DNA of 64,000 nucleotides from Clostridia bacterium. GTDB taxonomy: Bacteria; Bacillota; Clostridia; Oscillospirales; CAG-272. The stretch lies in assembly GCA_017503285.1 (NCBI GenBank), contig JAFVTH010000018.1, forward strand, positions 45,919 to 109,918. The letters are read 5' to 3'. How positions within the stretch are numbered: the first letter of the stretch is position 1; each line of letters begins with the position of its first letter. A program made the translations under genes and the position numbers. This document shows, one piece after another, positions 16,860 through 23,267 of the stretch. The notes below the pieces were generated by a model, which did not search any database, was not told the origin of the DNA, and saw nothing but the letters and a program-made list of their open reading frames with translations.

Positions 16860-17570
16860 TTACTTTCCTGTCTCTTCCTTCTTCTCTCCCTTTGGTCTTG
16901 GTGCAAAGCCGAAGATTGAGTAGAAGAATGAGAACACACAGCTAATGCCGAGATAAATCGGATAGTAGTTAAAGCTATATGTGTAGTAGCGTGAGTTTTG
17001 TCCATATCTTTGAATTGTGTCAACCCATTGACCATAGTCAATACCCATATGAATAAGTGGAATTAATATGAGAATAAGCGCTGAAATGCTTACAAATACT
17101 ATTGGAAGAACGTTGTATTTTCCGTTTACCTCCTTAGTCATCTCATAGGACTTTTCCGGGAACACGTGGAATTTGTAGCCACCGAGTGTCCAAATATATG
17201 TAAACACCGATGTAATTGTGTAAAGAACTGTAAGCGTTGGGATTGCCATTGCCTCCAAGAAATAGAGGAAGAAGATTGCCGGCCAGGAAATGATGTAAAT
17301 TACTGTTTGCGGTGCGTGTCTTACATCCTTACCCTCAGCATTTACAAGACCATGAAGCGCTCTTATAGGAGCTGTTATTACTCTATGGAAAAATGCAACG
17401 CACATGTAAATGCCGGCAAAAACCAAGGTACAAGCAATAAATGGAACCATAATTATTGCAGTAATAACAGCCAAAAACAGGTTCATTACCTTGTACTTTT
17501 TGAAGCTAAATGCTTCACGCATGAGATTTTTCATGCATTCGATGTAATCGATTTTAAGTAGATTATTCAT
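16860..17570 (-). CDS. Unknown multi-spanning membrane protein, XRE-controlled
   Basis: A 236-residue protein with about four or five hydrophobic segments (near residues 28-58, 90-125, 155-175 and 205-222) and a charged C-terminal tail ending in Lys/Glu. I recognise no family. The ATG at 17570 is preceded by GGAGAG; upstream in-frame codons overlap the promoter. A near-consensus promoter (TTGACA-N17-TATTAT) drives it, with an operator in the spacer and a second copy beside it, and a divergent XRE repressor gene follows at 17691. It is therefore a dedicated target of that regulator, in a module resembling an immunity or stress-response unit (inference). Confidence 0.65.
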   Translation of the reverse strand: MNNLLKIDYIECMKNLMREAFSFKKYKVMNLFLAVITAIIMVPFIACTLVFAGIYMCVAFFHRVITAPIRALHGLVNAEGKDVRHAPQTVIYIISWPAIFFLYFLEAMAIPTLTVLYTITSVFTYIWTLGGYKFHVFPEKSYEMTKEVNGKYNVLPIVFVSISALILILIPLIHMGIDYGQWVDTIQRYGQNSRYYTYSFNYYPIYLGISCVFSFFYSIFGFAPRPKGEKKEETGK

Positions 17571-17613
17571 TTTTCTCTCCTTTCGTGTCGACTTTTGTAG
17601 CCGAACTAGGTAA

Positions 17614-17642
17614 ATAATATCACAATTTGAGATATTTGTCAA
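17614..17642 (-). promoter_or_regulatory. Promoter of the XRE-controlled membrane protein
   Basis: On the minus strand TTGACA (17642-17637) and TATTAT (17619-17614) are spaced by 17 bp. The spacer is almost exactly filled by one operator copy. Confidence 0.8.
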
Positions 17643-17659
17643 TATCACAATTTGAGATA
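17618..17659. promoter_or_regulatory. Tandem 17-bp operators TATCACAATTTGAGATA (two identical copies)
   Basis: Two identical copies at 17618-17634 and 17643-17659, centres 25 bp apart. Each is a near-perfect inverted repeat (TATCnCAAnTTGnGATA). Copy 1 lies between -35 and -10 of the membrane-protein promoter; copy 2 overlaps the region upstream of the XRE gene, whose possible -10 (TATAAT) is at 17663-17668. The XRE protein at 17691 is the obvious binder (inference). Confidence 0.7.
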
Positions 17660-17690
17660 GTTTATAATTATCTTGAAGGGAGTGGTTGTA

Positions 17691-17897
17691 ATGCGCATTA
17701 AAGACCTGCGCGAGGATGCAGATTTAACACAAAAGCAAATTGCTGATTTTTTGCATATTAAGCAAAACACCTATTCCCAATACGAAAACGGGCACCGGCA
17801 AATCCCTATTGAGGTGCTTATAAAGCTTGCTCGCTTTTATAACACAAGCATAGACTATTTAGTGGGAGAAACACACAACAAAAAAAGATACTACTAA
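17691..17897 (+). CDS. XRE-family transcriptional regulator (small HTH protein)
   Basis: A 68-residue one-domain repressor of the Cro/C1 type: the helix-turn-helix spans about residues 10-35 (LTQKQIADFLHIKQNTYSQYENG) shown here in part as LTQKQIADF and QNTYSQYENG, followed by the conserved IPIEVLIKLARFYNTSIDYLVG. The ATG at 17691 lies 8 bp after AAGGGAG; a TTG at 17673 is too close to the ribosome binding site. It should bind the tandem operators upstream and repress both itself and the divergent membrane-protein gene. Confidence 0.85.
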   Translation: MRIKDLREDADLTQKQIADFLHIKQNTYSQYENGHRQIPIEVLIKLARFYNTSIDYLVGETHNKKRYY

Positions 17898-17918
17898 GCA
17901 CAGATATCTGTGCTTTTT
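17897..17918 (+). terminator. Terminator of the XRE gene
   Basis: AGCACAGATATCTGTGCT is an 18-bp perfect palindrome ending in a T-run; it overlaps the end of the coding region. Confidence 0.8.
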
Positions 17919-18024
17919 CTTTTACTAATCGCAAAATCTCTTCTCTGCGATTATGGCATTTTCCCTACCCTGTGTCAATAATTCGGCACATTTTGAGCCT
18001 GTAAAAAGTTTTTTAATTTTAGTA

Positions 18025-18053
18025 TTGACAACAAAGACAAAATATGCTAAAAT
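18025..18053 (+). promoter_or_regulatory. Promoter of tRNA-Gln
   Basis: TTGACA at 18025-18030 and TAAAAT at 18048-18053, 17 bp apart; the tRNA begins 13 bp downstream. Confidence 0.85.
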
Positions 18054-18066
18054 ACTAAAGCAATAT

Positions 18067-18142
18067 TGGGATGTAGCCAAGCGGTAAGGCACCAGACTTT
18101 GACTCTGGCATTTCGATGGTTCGAACCCATCCATCCCAGCCA
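18067..18142 (+). tRNA. tRNA-Gln (anticodon TTG)
   Basis: Acceptor stem TGGGATG (18067-18073) pairs with CATCCCA (18132-18138), then discriminator G and an encoded CCA at 18140-18142. The anticodon stem CCAGA/TCTGG encloses CTTTGAC, giving anticodon TTG; the T-arm reads GGTTCGAACC within a stem. All cloverleaf parts are intact. It has its own promoter and is followed at once by a terminator hairpin. Confidence 0.95.
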
Positions 18143-18196
18143 AGGAACGAGCACCTCTTTTGAGGTGCTTTTTTCGTTCCTTGGCTGGGATGGATG
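18128..18196. repeat. Long hairpin: 23-bp perfect inverted repeat that includes the tRNA-Gln 3' end
   Basis: The last 15 bases of the tRNA and the 8 bases after it (18128-18150) recur as a perfect inverted copy at 18174-18196. Between them lies the terminator hairpin, so the whole 69 bp folds as one near-continuous stem with a bulged T-run. The second arm reads as a tRNA 3' end on the minus strand. Confidence 0.85.
18150..18174 (+). terminator. Terminator of tRNA-Gln
   Basis: AGCACCTC and GAGGTGCT pair around TTTT and are followed by TTTTT. It is symmetrical and could work on both strands. Confidence 0.85.
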
Positions 18197-18605
18197 TTTC
18201 CTCGCACCAGCCTCCTTGCTTGCAAGGATATGGTTCGTAAGCAAGCCGAAAGGTGTCTGGGAGCTTGCTCACAAGCACCTCGGCGCAGATCATTTTCCTT
18301 TGAGAAAATGTAGCCATCCTTTGCAGCCAAGAAAGACCTAATCCGAACCATCGGGTTAGGTCTTTCTCTTTTTGGCTGGGATGGTAAAGGTTCGACCACT
18401 TTGTGTTGCACTGCAACACAAATATGGTTCGTTCTTTTGCCCTAAGGCGTTGTCTGCTTGCAAGGATAAGCCGTGGGCAAAAGCCTCGCGTAGCGAGAAG
18501 CCATCCACTTGTTACTTTTTCAAAGTTTTCATCTTCAAGCTATCCTTCTCTATTTTCAGCGAGCCGATTATTTGAATTGAATAAGAAAAACTTTTCCAAT
18601 TTATA
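18197..18605. other. Non-coding region with decayed tRNA-tail copies and a second strong hairpin
   Basis: No credible gene is seen. The tRNA-tail complement TTGGCTGGGATGG recurs at 18372-18384; on the minus strand this reads as a partial T-arm plus acceptor 3' end (GGTCGAACC then CCATCCCAGCCA), that is a decayed tRNA-Gln 3' half. It is followed on the minus strand by the hairpin at 18330-18367, a 17-bp stem with one G-T pair. Two further short repeats are TGCTTGCAAGGATA (18217, 18455) and ATATGGTTCGT (18228, 18422). The layout tRNA tail plus hairpin occurs three times in 300 bp. Confidence 0.6.
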
Positions 18606-18635
18606 TTGACATTACTGTTTTGGTAATGGTAGAAT
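18606..18635 (+). promoter_or_regulatory. Promoter of the Gfo/Idh/MocA gene, with inverted repeat in the spacer
   Basis: TTGACA at 18606-18611 and TAGAAT at 18630-18635, spacer 18 bp. The spacer contains ATTAC-N7-GTAAT (18611-18627), a possible operator. Confidence 0.65.
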
Positions 18636-18673
18636 AACCTTAGCTATATTAATGTAATTTTGGAGGGTTTATT

Positions 18674-19837
18674 ATGGCTAAAAAAGATAGTATGAGCATT
18701 ATGAATGAATACAAAAATGCTCCACAAAAGGAAAAGATTGAATCTAAGAGAATTTTGAAGGTTGCAATCATCGGCACAGGCTGGATTGCTGATGCCCATG
18801 CAAACAAATACAAGGATATGAGCGATGTTGAAATTGTTGCTCTTGCTGACCTTGTGCCCGGCAAGGCTGAAAGGTTTGCCAAGAAATGGGATATTCCAAA
18901 CGCAAGATGCTACCTTTCTCACAAGGAGCTTTTAGATGCTGAGACAGACCTTGATGCAGTTTCTATTTGTACATATAACAGAACTCACGCAGAATGCACA
19001 ATTTATGCTCTTAAGAAGGGTGTAAACGTTCTTTGTGAAAAGCCAATGTCCGTTACACTTGAGGAAGCTGTTGAGATGCGCCGTGCTGAAAAGGAAAGCG
19101 GAAAAATCCTTTCTATCGGATTCCAGCCAAGAATGGACCCTAACATGAAGAAAATCAAGGAAATTGTAGAATCCGGTGTTCTTGGAGATATTTACTACAT
19201 CCAAACAGGCGGTGGCCGTAGAAGAGGCATACCAACACCGTTTGGCACAACATTTATTGAGGACAAAACAGCCGGAATCGGCGCAATGGGCGACATAGGC
19301 TGCTACTCTCTTGATATGGTGCTTAACGCAATCGGTTATCCAAAGCCACTTACAGTCAGCGGATATAAGTCCGATTTCTTTGGAAAGGACCCAAAAACAT
19401 ATCCTTGGCACCCTGAATATGCAGAATTATTTGGAGTTGAGGACTTTGCTGCCGGCTTTATACGTCTTGAGGGTGGAATCATCCTTGACTTCCGTATTGC
19501 TTGGGCTATGAACCTTGATACCCCAGGTGATACAATTATTATGGGTAAGAAGGGCTCTCTCCGTATCCCTTCAACCGAATGCTGGAACGGCTCCGTTGGT
19601 GGACCAATGAAGGTATACAGTGAAATGGCAGGCTCTCAGGTTTGCACAGAAATTCCTATTATACAGTCCCCTGATATTTTCCACGAAAAGCTACGCTCCT
19701 TCCTTGATGCTATAATCACAGGTGGAAAGGCTCCTGTTCCAAGTGAACAAATTATTATAAACCAAGCTATTATTGATGGTATTATTAAATCCGCCGAGCT
19801 TGGTAAAGAGATTGAAATCAATATCCCTGAGGTTTAA
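18674..19837 (+). CDS. Gfo/Idh/MocA family oxidoreductase
   Basis: A 387-residue NAD(P)-dependent sugar oxidoreductase. The Rossmann motif GTGWIA is at residues 34-39 and the catalytic-lysine segment CEKP at 121-124; the C-terminal beta-sheet domain contains GAMGDIGCYSLDMV, the usual GDxGxH region with Tyr where many members have His. About 25 extra residues precede the domain. Such enzymes oxidise or reduce sugars, inositols or glycosides. GGAGGG precedes the ATG. It is a single gene with its own promoter, so the substrate cannot be inferred from neighbours. Confidence 0.85.
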   Translation: MAKKDSMSIMNEYKNAPQKEKIESKRILKVAIIGTGWIADAHANKYKDMSDVEIVALADLVPGKAERFAKKWDIPNARCYLSHKELLDAETDLDAVSICTYNRTHAECTIYALKKGVNVLCEKPMSVTLEEAVEMRRAEKESGKILSIGFQPRMDPNMKKIKEIVESGVLGDIYYIQTGGGRRRGIPTPFGTTFIEDKTAGIGAMGDIGCYSLDMVLNAIGYPKPLTVSGYKSDFFGKDPKTYPWHPEYAELFGVEDFAAGFIRLEGGIILDFRIAWAMNLDTPGDTIIMGKKGSLRIPSTECWNGSVGGPMKVYSEMAGSQVCTEIPIIQSPDIFHEKLRSFLDAIITGGKAPVPSEQIIINQAIIDGIIKSAELGKEIEINIPEV

Positions 19838-19847
19838 TGGGCTAAAA

Positions 19848-19875
19848 AAAGGACACTATATAGTGTCCTTTTTGT
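19848..19875. terminator. Bidirectional terminator
   Basis: AAAGGACACTAT and its complement form a perfect 24-bp palindrome with T-runs, between two convergent genes. Confidence 0.9.
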
Positions 19876-19877
19876 TT

Positions 19878-20618
19878 TTATTTTCCAAAAGTAATATCGT
19901 TTACAATTTGGCAAATTTGCAAAATTATATGATTATCAAGCTCCATAAAGGGAAGTGGCTCTGCTCTTTTGCCTGTCAAGGTGGTTAGCCATGTTAACGC
20001 TACGGCGTATCTGCCGTAGGTGTGGCTCATATGAAATCCGTCACAGCATAGGGACTGCCCACCGTTTTTATAATCAAAGGCAGAAATGCACTCGCGCATT
20101 TTTTGAATAACCTTACCTGACGGAATAATTTCTGCATTTATTTGCTCTCTTGCAATTTCTGATGCGTCGCAAATGGAATTAAACATTTTTTCTTGGTTAT
20201 TTTCGTAGTTTGCAAAGCCAAAATGATCAGAGTCAATTTCGTATGCCCAGGTGCTATGAAAATATAGCCTTGCATCGGGCTGACATTTTCTGACATAGTC
20301 TGCAAGCTGACTAAGATAGGGCTCATATGTTTCATACATTCCAGAAAAATGGCTCACCTGCTGAAGAGTCACTACATCAAAGCTATCACTTTCTATAATT
20401 TCCTTGATGGTAACAAGCTCCTTTTCCCAATCCCCACCGTTTATGCTAAGGAGATAATTTTTATTATTATCTGCCATATTATTATAGTGGGCTTCAAGGC
20501 TACAGCCACCGATAGCCAAATTAACGGTTGATATTTCTATTCCCCTTTGCTCTGCTAATTTGTGCAAATACGCATGTGCATCAGCAGAAAAGCTGTTTCC
20601 GATAGATAATATTTTCAT
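19878..20618 (-). CDS. DUF4886 domain-containing protein (SGNH hydrolase-like)
   Basis: A 246-residue cytoplasmic protein starting ILSIGNSFSADAHAYL, the block I that DUF4886/SGNH-type hydrolases use for the nucleophilic Ser. TLQQVSHFSG sits near residue 86, GFHMSHTYGRYA near residue 210 supplies the C-terminal His region. In carbohydrate-using anaerobes this family is thought to act as acyl/acetyl esterase on sugars, though characterised members are few. The start at 20618 follows CGGAGGA. It is convergent with the Gfo/Idh/MocA gene. Confidence 0.75.
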   Translation of the reverse strand: MKILSIGNSFSADAHAYLHKLAEQRGIEISTVNLAIGGCSLEAHYNNMADNNKNYLLSINGGDWEKELVTIKEIIESDSFDVVTLQQVSHFSGMYETYEPYLSQLADYVRKCQPDARLYFHSTWAYEIDSDHFGFANYENNQEKMFNSICDASEIAREQINAEIIPSGKVIQKMRECISAFDYKNGGQSLCCDGFHMSHTYGRYAVALTWLTTLTGKRAEPLPFMELDNHIILQICQIVNDITFGK

Positions 20619-20918
20619 TTTCCGTCCTCCGTTGCTTTTTCTTAAGTTTATCACGTTTTATCTTGTTTTACAAGAAGGTTTTCCACTTAAATCAAGGTGC
20701 TTGATTTCATCTTAATGCAAATTTTTCAAAATACACATTTTATCCGGGTGGCTTTTTTGCCACAGAAGCTTATTATTTTGCACAAAAATTTCATTTTTTA
20801 CGGGCGCTCTATTCAAATATTGCTTATTTTATGTTATAATTAAAAAAACGAGAAAATAGAAAATGATGCATATTTTCTATGTTTTGTGATGATGCGCAGA
20901 TTAGATTGAGGTAATTAT
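20619..20918. promoter_or_regulatory. Intergenic region with extended -10 promoter and 9-bp inverted repeat
   Basis: This 300-bp gap separates two divergent genes. An extended -10 element (TGTTATAAT) ends at 20840. Just downstream, ATAGAAAAT (20856-20864) and ATTTTCTAT (20872-20880) form an inverted repeat with a 7-bp gap, placed where a repressor could block the mutarotase transcript. The remainder is A/T rich with nothing else recognisable. Confidence 0.5.
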
Positions 20919-21236
20919 ATGGAAAAATATGCTTGGAAAGCAAAAATTGTTGATGGGGCGCTTGAAGAATATATACGCCGCCATGATGCTATATGGGACG
21001 AAATGAAGGAGGTTTTGGACCGTGCCGGCATTGTCAACTACACTATTTGGAATGTAGGTAATGAGCTTTTTGGCTACTACGAATGCACAAAGGGCATTGA
21101 ATATGCCGCTAAGGTTCAAAGAGAAAGCCCTGTTGTTGACAAGTGGAACGAATATATGAAGGATATTCTTATAATGGAGCTTGACCCGATAACAGGGGCA
21201 CAGCCGCAGCTTAAAAGGGTGTTTACATTTAAGTAA
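20919..21236 (+). CDS. rhaM: L-rhamnose mutarotase
   Basis: A 105-residue protein of the RhaM family, which interconverts alpha and beta L-rhamnose. The signature EEYIRRHDAIWDEM with catalytic H22 and the later NYTIW, FGYYE and KWNEYM blocks follow the E. coli RhaM pattern in order, and the length equals the family's. GAGG precedes the ATG. It is first in a possible three-gene unit with the membrane protein (11 bp gap) and GDPD gene. RhaM supports the rhamnose use implied by the GH78 and FucO-like genes elsewhere in the window. Confidence 0.88.
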   Translation: MEKYAWKAKIVDGALEEYIRRHDAIWDEMKEVLDRAGIVNYTIWNVGNELFGYYECTKGIEYAAKVQRESPVVDKWNEYMKDILIMELDPITGAQPQLKRVFTFK

Positions 21237-21247
21237 AGAGGAAATTT

Positions 21248-21790
21248 ATGAAGTTAAATTGGAAAAGCAGTATTGCATATTTTTTGATTATACAAGCTAC
21301 TGTTTTGGTAATAGGCTTGTTCTTTAACGGACCATTTTTTGTGCTGATAAGGTTTTCAAATCTTGACAAGCAAGTCGAGGATATTATCTCGGTGGTTGCC
21401 GAGACTGCCTTGGAGCTGCTAACAAGATTTATTGTATTTTTTATATTCTTCAAAAACAACCGAGGCTTAACCTTTCCACAGTTTTGCCTTGACTACTCCC
21501 CGGCTTTTGGAGCAAGACTGATCTTCTCTCTTTGCACCCATTTTGCCTTTTGGTCAGCAGGCGGAAGCATCAATCTTTGGGGCGCGATTTTAGGAAATCG
21601 CTTAATAAGCCAACATATTTTAACAATGTTAGATGTGCCTATTTGGCTTTATTTAATTGTATTTTTCGTTTTTGAGGGTCTTTTTGTGCTTAGTGCCTTT
21701 GGCGCATACAAAATCGCCTTGCACCAAAGAAAAAAATTACAAAAGGAGCTTTTTGCCGAGGCATCTGATAAAAATAAGAACGAGGAATAA
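21248..21790 (+). CDS. Unknown membrane protein
   Basis: A 180-residue hydrophobic protein with about four membrane segments (near residues 7-32, 45-70, 85-105 and 130-155) and a charged Lys/Glu-rich C-terminal tail, likely facing the cytoplasm. I recognise no family. GAGGAA precedes the start. It lies between rhaM and the GDPD gene, 11 bp and 1 bp away, so the three are probably one transcript. Confidence 0.6.
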   Translation: MKLNWKSSIAYFLIIQATVLVIGLFFNGPFFVLIRFSNLDKQVEDIISVVAETALELLTRFIVFFIFFKNNRGLTFPQFCLDYSPAFGARLIFSLCTHFAFWSAGGSINLWGAILGNRLISQHILTMLDVPIWLYLIVFFVFEGLFVLSAFGAYKIALHQRKKLQKELFAEASDKNKNEE

Positions 21791-21791
21791 T

Positions 21792-22511
21792 ATGAACACT
21801 ATCAAATTTAGGAAGAAGCAAGCAAGGGTGGTTGCACACAGGGGGCTTTCGGGCATTGAAAAGGAAAACACCACCTCTGCTTTTGTGGCAGCAGGAAACC
21901 ACTCCTACTTCGCCATCGAAACTGATATACATAGGACAATAGATGGGCATTTTGTAATAAACCACGACCCCGATTTTATGCGTGTTGCAGGGGTTAACTT
22001 GGTGATTGAGGAGTCTACGCTTGAACAAATACAGAATATCGTGCTGTATGATATGGATGGAACAAAAAATCGAAATGATTTAAGGCCCTGTGTCTTAGAA
22101 AACTATCTTGCTATATGCAAAAGATATGACAAAAATTGCGTTTTAGAATTAAAATCCGACTTTACACAAGAGGAAATTCTGAAGATTATTGATATTGCTC
22201 GCTCCTTTGAATATCTTGACAGGATTATGTTCATTTCCTTTAATTATGATAACTTATTAAAAATAAGAAGCGTTCTACCAAGCCACCCTGCGGCATACCT
22301 GTTTTGGGGAATAACCGACGAGATTTTAGACCAGCTTGAAAGGGATAAAATCGACGTGGATGTTTATCACGATGGTCTTACCCAGAAGCAAATTGATAAT
22401 GCCCACTCCCGTGGGCTTAGTGTAAACTGCTGGACAGTAAACGAAAGGGCCGAGGGTAGTCGCCTTGCTAAGTGGGGCATTGATTATATCACAACAAACA
22501 TACTTGAATAA
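21792..22511 (+). CDS. Glycerophosphodiester phosphodiesterase
   Basis: A 239-residue GDPD-family enzyme hydrolysing glycerophosphodiesters to glycerol-3-phosphate and an alcohol. Active-site elements are AHRGLSG (H16, R17), the E-x-D pair IETDIH (E43, D45) and the second His in INHDPDF (H58); VLELKSD supplies the further metal ligand and VNCWTVNE is typical of the C-terminus. No signal peptide, so it is cytoplasmic. The ATG at 21792 immediately follows the stop of the preceding gene, giving coupling. Confidence 0.9.
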   Translation: MNTIKFRKKQARVVAHRGLSGIEKENTTSAFVAAGNHSYFAIETDIHRTIDGHFVINHDPDFMRVAGVNLVIEESTLEQIQNIVLYDMDGTKNRNDLRPCVLENYLAICKRYDKNCVLELKSDFTQEEILKIIDIARSFEYLDRIMFISFNYDNLLKIRSVLPSHPAAYLFWGITDEILDQLERDKIDVDVYHDGLTQKQIDNAHSRGLSVNCWTVNERAEGSRLAKWGIDYITTNILE

Positions 22512-22514
22512 CAA

Positions 22515-22545
22515 AAAACAGCGACACGTGTCGCTGTTTTTCTTT
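22515..22545. terminator. Bidirectional terminator
   Basis: AAAACAGCGACAC and complement form a perfect palindrome between the convergent GDPD gene and the next gene, with T-runs on both sides. Confidence 0.9.
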
Positions 22546-22546
22546 T

Positions 22547-23164
22547 TTATACTACTAATAAAATGCTGAGGAGCAGCAAAATCTCTATTAAGAGTGGCAA
22601 GAAGGTCAAGATGCCAGACCATATCTTCTCCCCTATTTTTTCCTTGCCCTTATACCTTTTTAGCGTGCCAACAAATGCTATTGCGCCAAGGGTTGTTGAT
22701 GGAATGTAGAAAACAAGGGCAATTATTGCGCCAATTAATGCAAAAACAGCATAAATGGCGTTGCCAAGTCCGCTTAGGTCCACCTGTGCTTCCGGGTCCG
22801 GAACGGTTGTTAAAACATCAACCAAAAGAGGTATGAAAAACACCAAAAGCGCTATTGTTACAACGGCACAGATAATGGTGCTTATAATTTTATGTGCCTT
22901 GTAGCTCCTTGTCCTCTTTGAATAATCTATTTTCTGAATATTTTTTGCGGGTGCCGGGGCTTTTTCTTCGGTCTTTGGCTCTGCCTTAGCCTGTGACTTT
23001 GGTTCTACCTTGGGCTCTATCTTTTGTTTTGGCTTTGGTTCTGTCTTAGGTTCTACCTTAGCCTCTAGCTTTGGTTCTGCCTTAGGCTCTGTTTTGGGTT
23101 CAGCCTGTAGTCGTTGAGAGGCTTCCGGCTTTACCTCGGTAATTTTAATGTCGTTATTTTCCAT
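22547..23164 (-). CDS. Membrane protein with Pro/Lys/Glu repeat linker
   Basis: A 205-residue protein. Residues about 15-75 are a low-complexity linker of repeated EPK-type units (AEPKTEPK, VEPKTEPK, VEPKSQAK), followed by three hydrophobic segments in the C-terminal half. The DNA shows the same repeat as an in-frame array at about 22950-23110. The start at 23164 follows GGAGGT. The hydrophobic part may be a small membrane domain; I do not recognise it, and the repeat suggests a spacer between a cytoplasmic head and membrane. Repeat number could vary between strains. Confidence 0.55.
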   Translation of the reverse strand: MENNDIKITEVKPEASQRLQAEPKTEPKAEPKLEAKVEPKTEPKPKQKIEPKVEPKSQAKAEPKTEEKAPAPAKNIQKIDYSKRTRSYKAHKIISTIICAVVTIALLVFFIPLLVDVLTTVPDPEAQVDLSGLGNAIYAVFALIGAIIALVFYIPSTTLGAIAFVGTLKRYKGKEKIGEKIWSGILTFLPLLIEILLLLSILLVV

Positions 23165-23232
23165 AATAACACCTCCATCCATCTTTATTTTACCACATAG
23201 TAGCCTTATGTGCAATATTTTTGACAAAAAAA

Positions 23233-23258
23233 GACCTTGGAAATGCCTTTCCAAGGTC
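23233..23258 (-). terminator. Terminator of the acyl-CoA ligase gene
   Basis: GACCTTGGAAA and its complement form an 11-bp stem with a 4-nt loop; the minus strand continues with TTTTTTT. Confidence 0.9.
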
Positions 23259-23267
23259 AATTTTATG

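Noticed and set aside
17925-18419. Long minus-strand open frames across the tRNA region
   Set aside because: They overlap tRNA-Gln and its hairpins, have no ribosome binding site or recognisable domain, and derive from the inverted tRNA tails.
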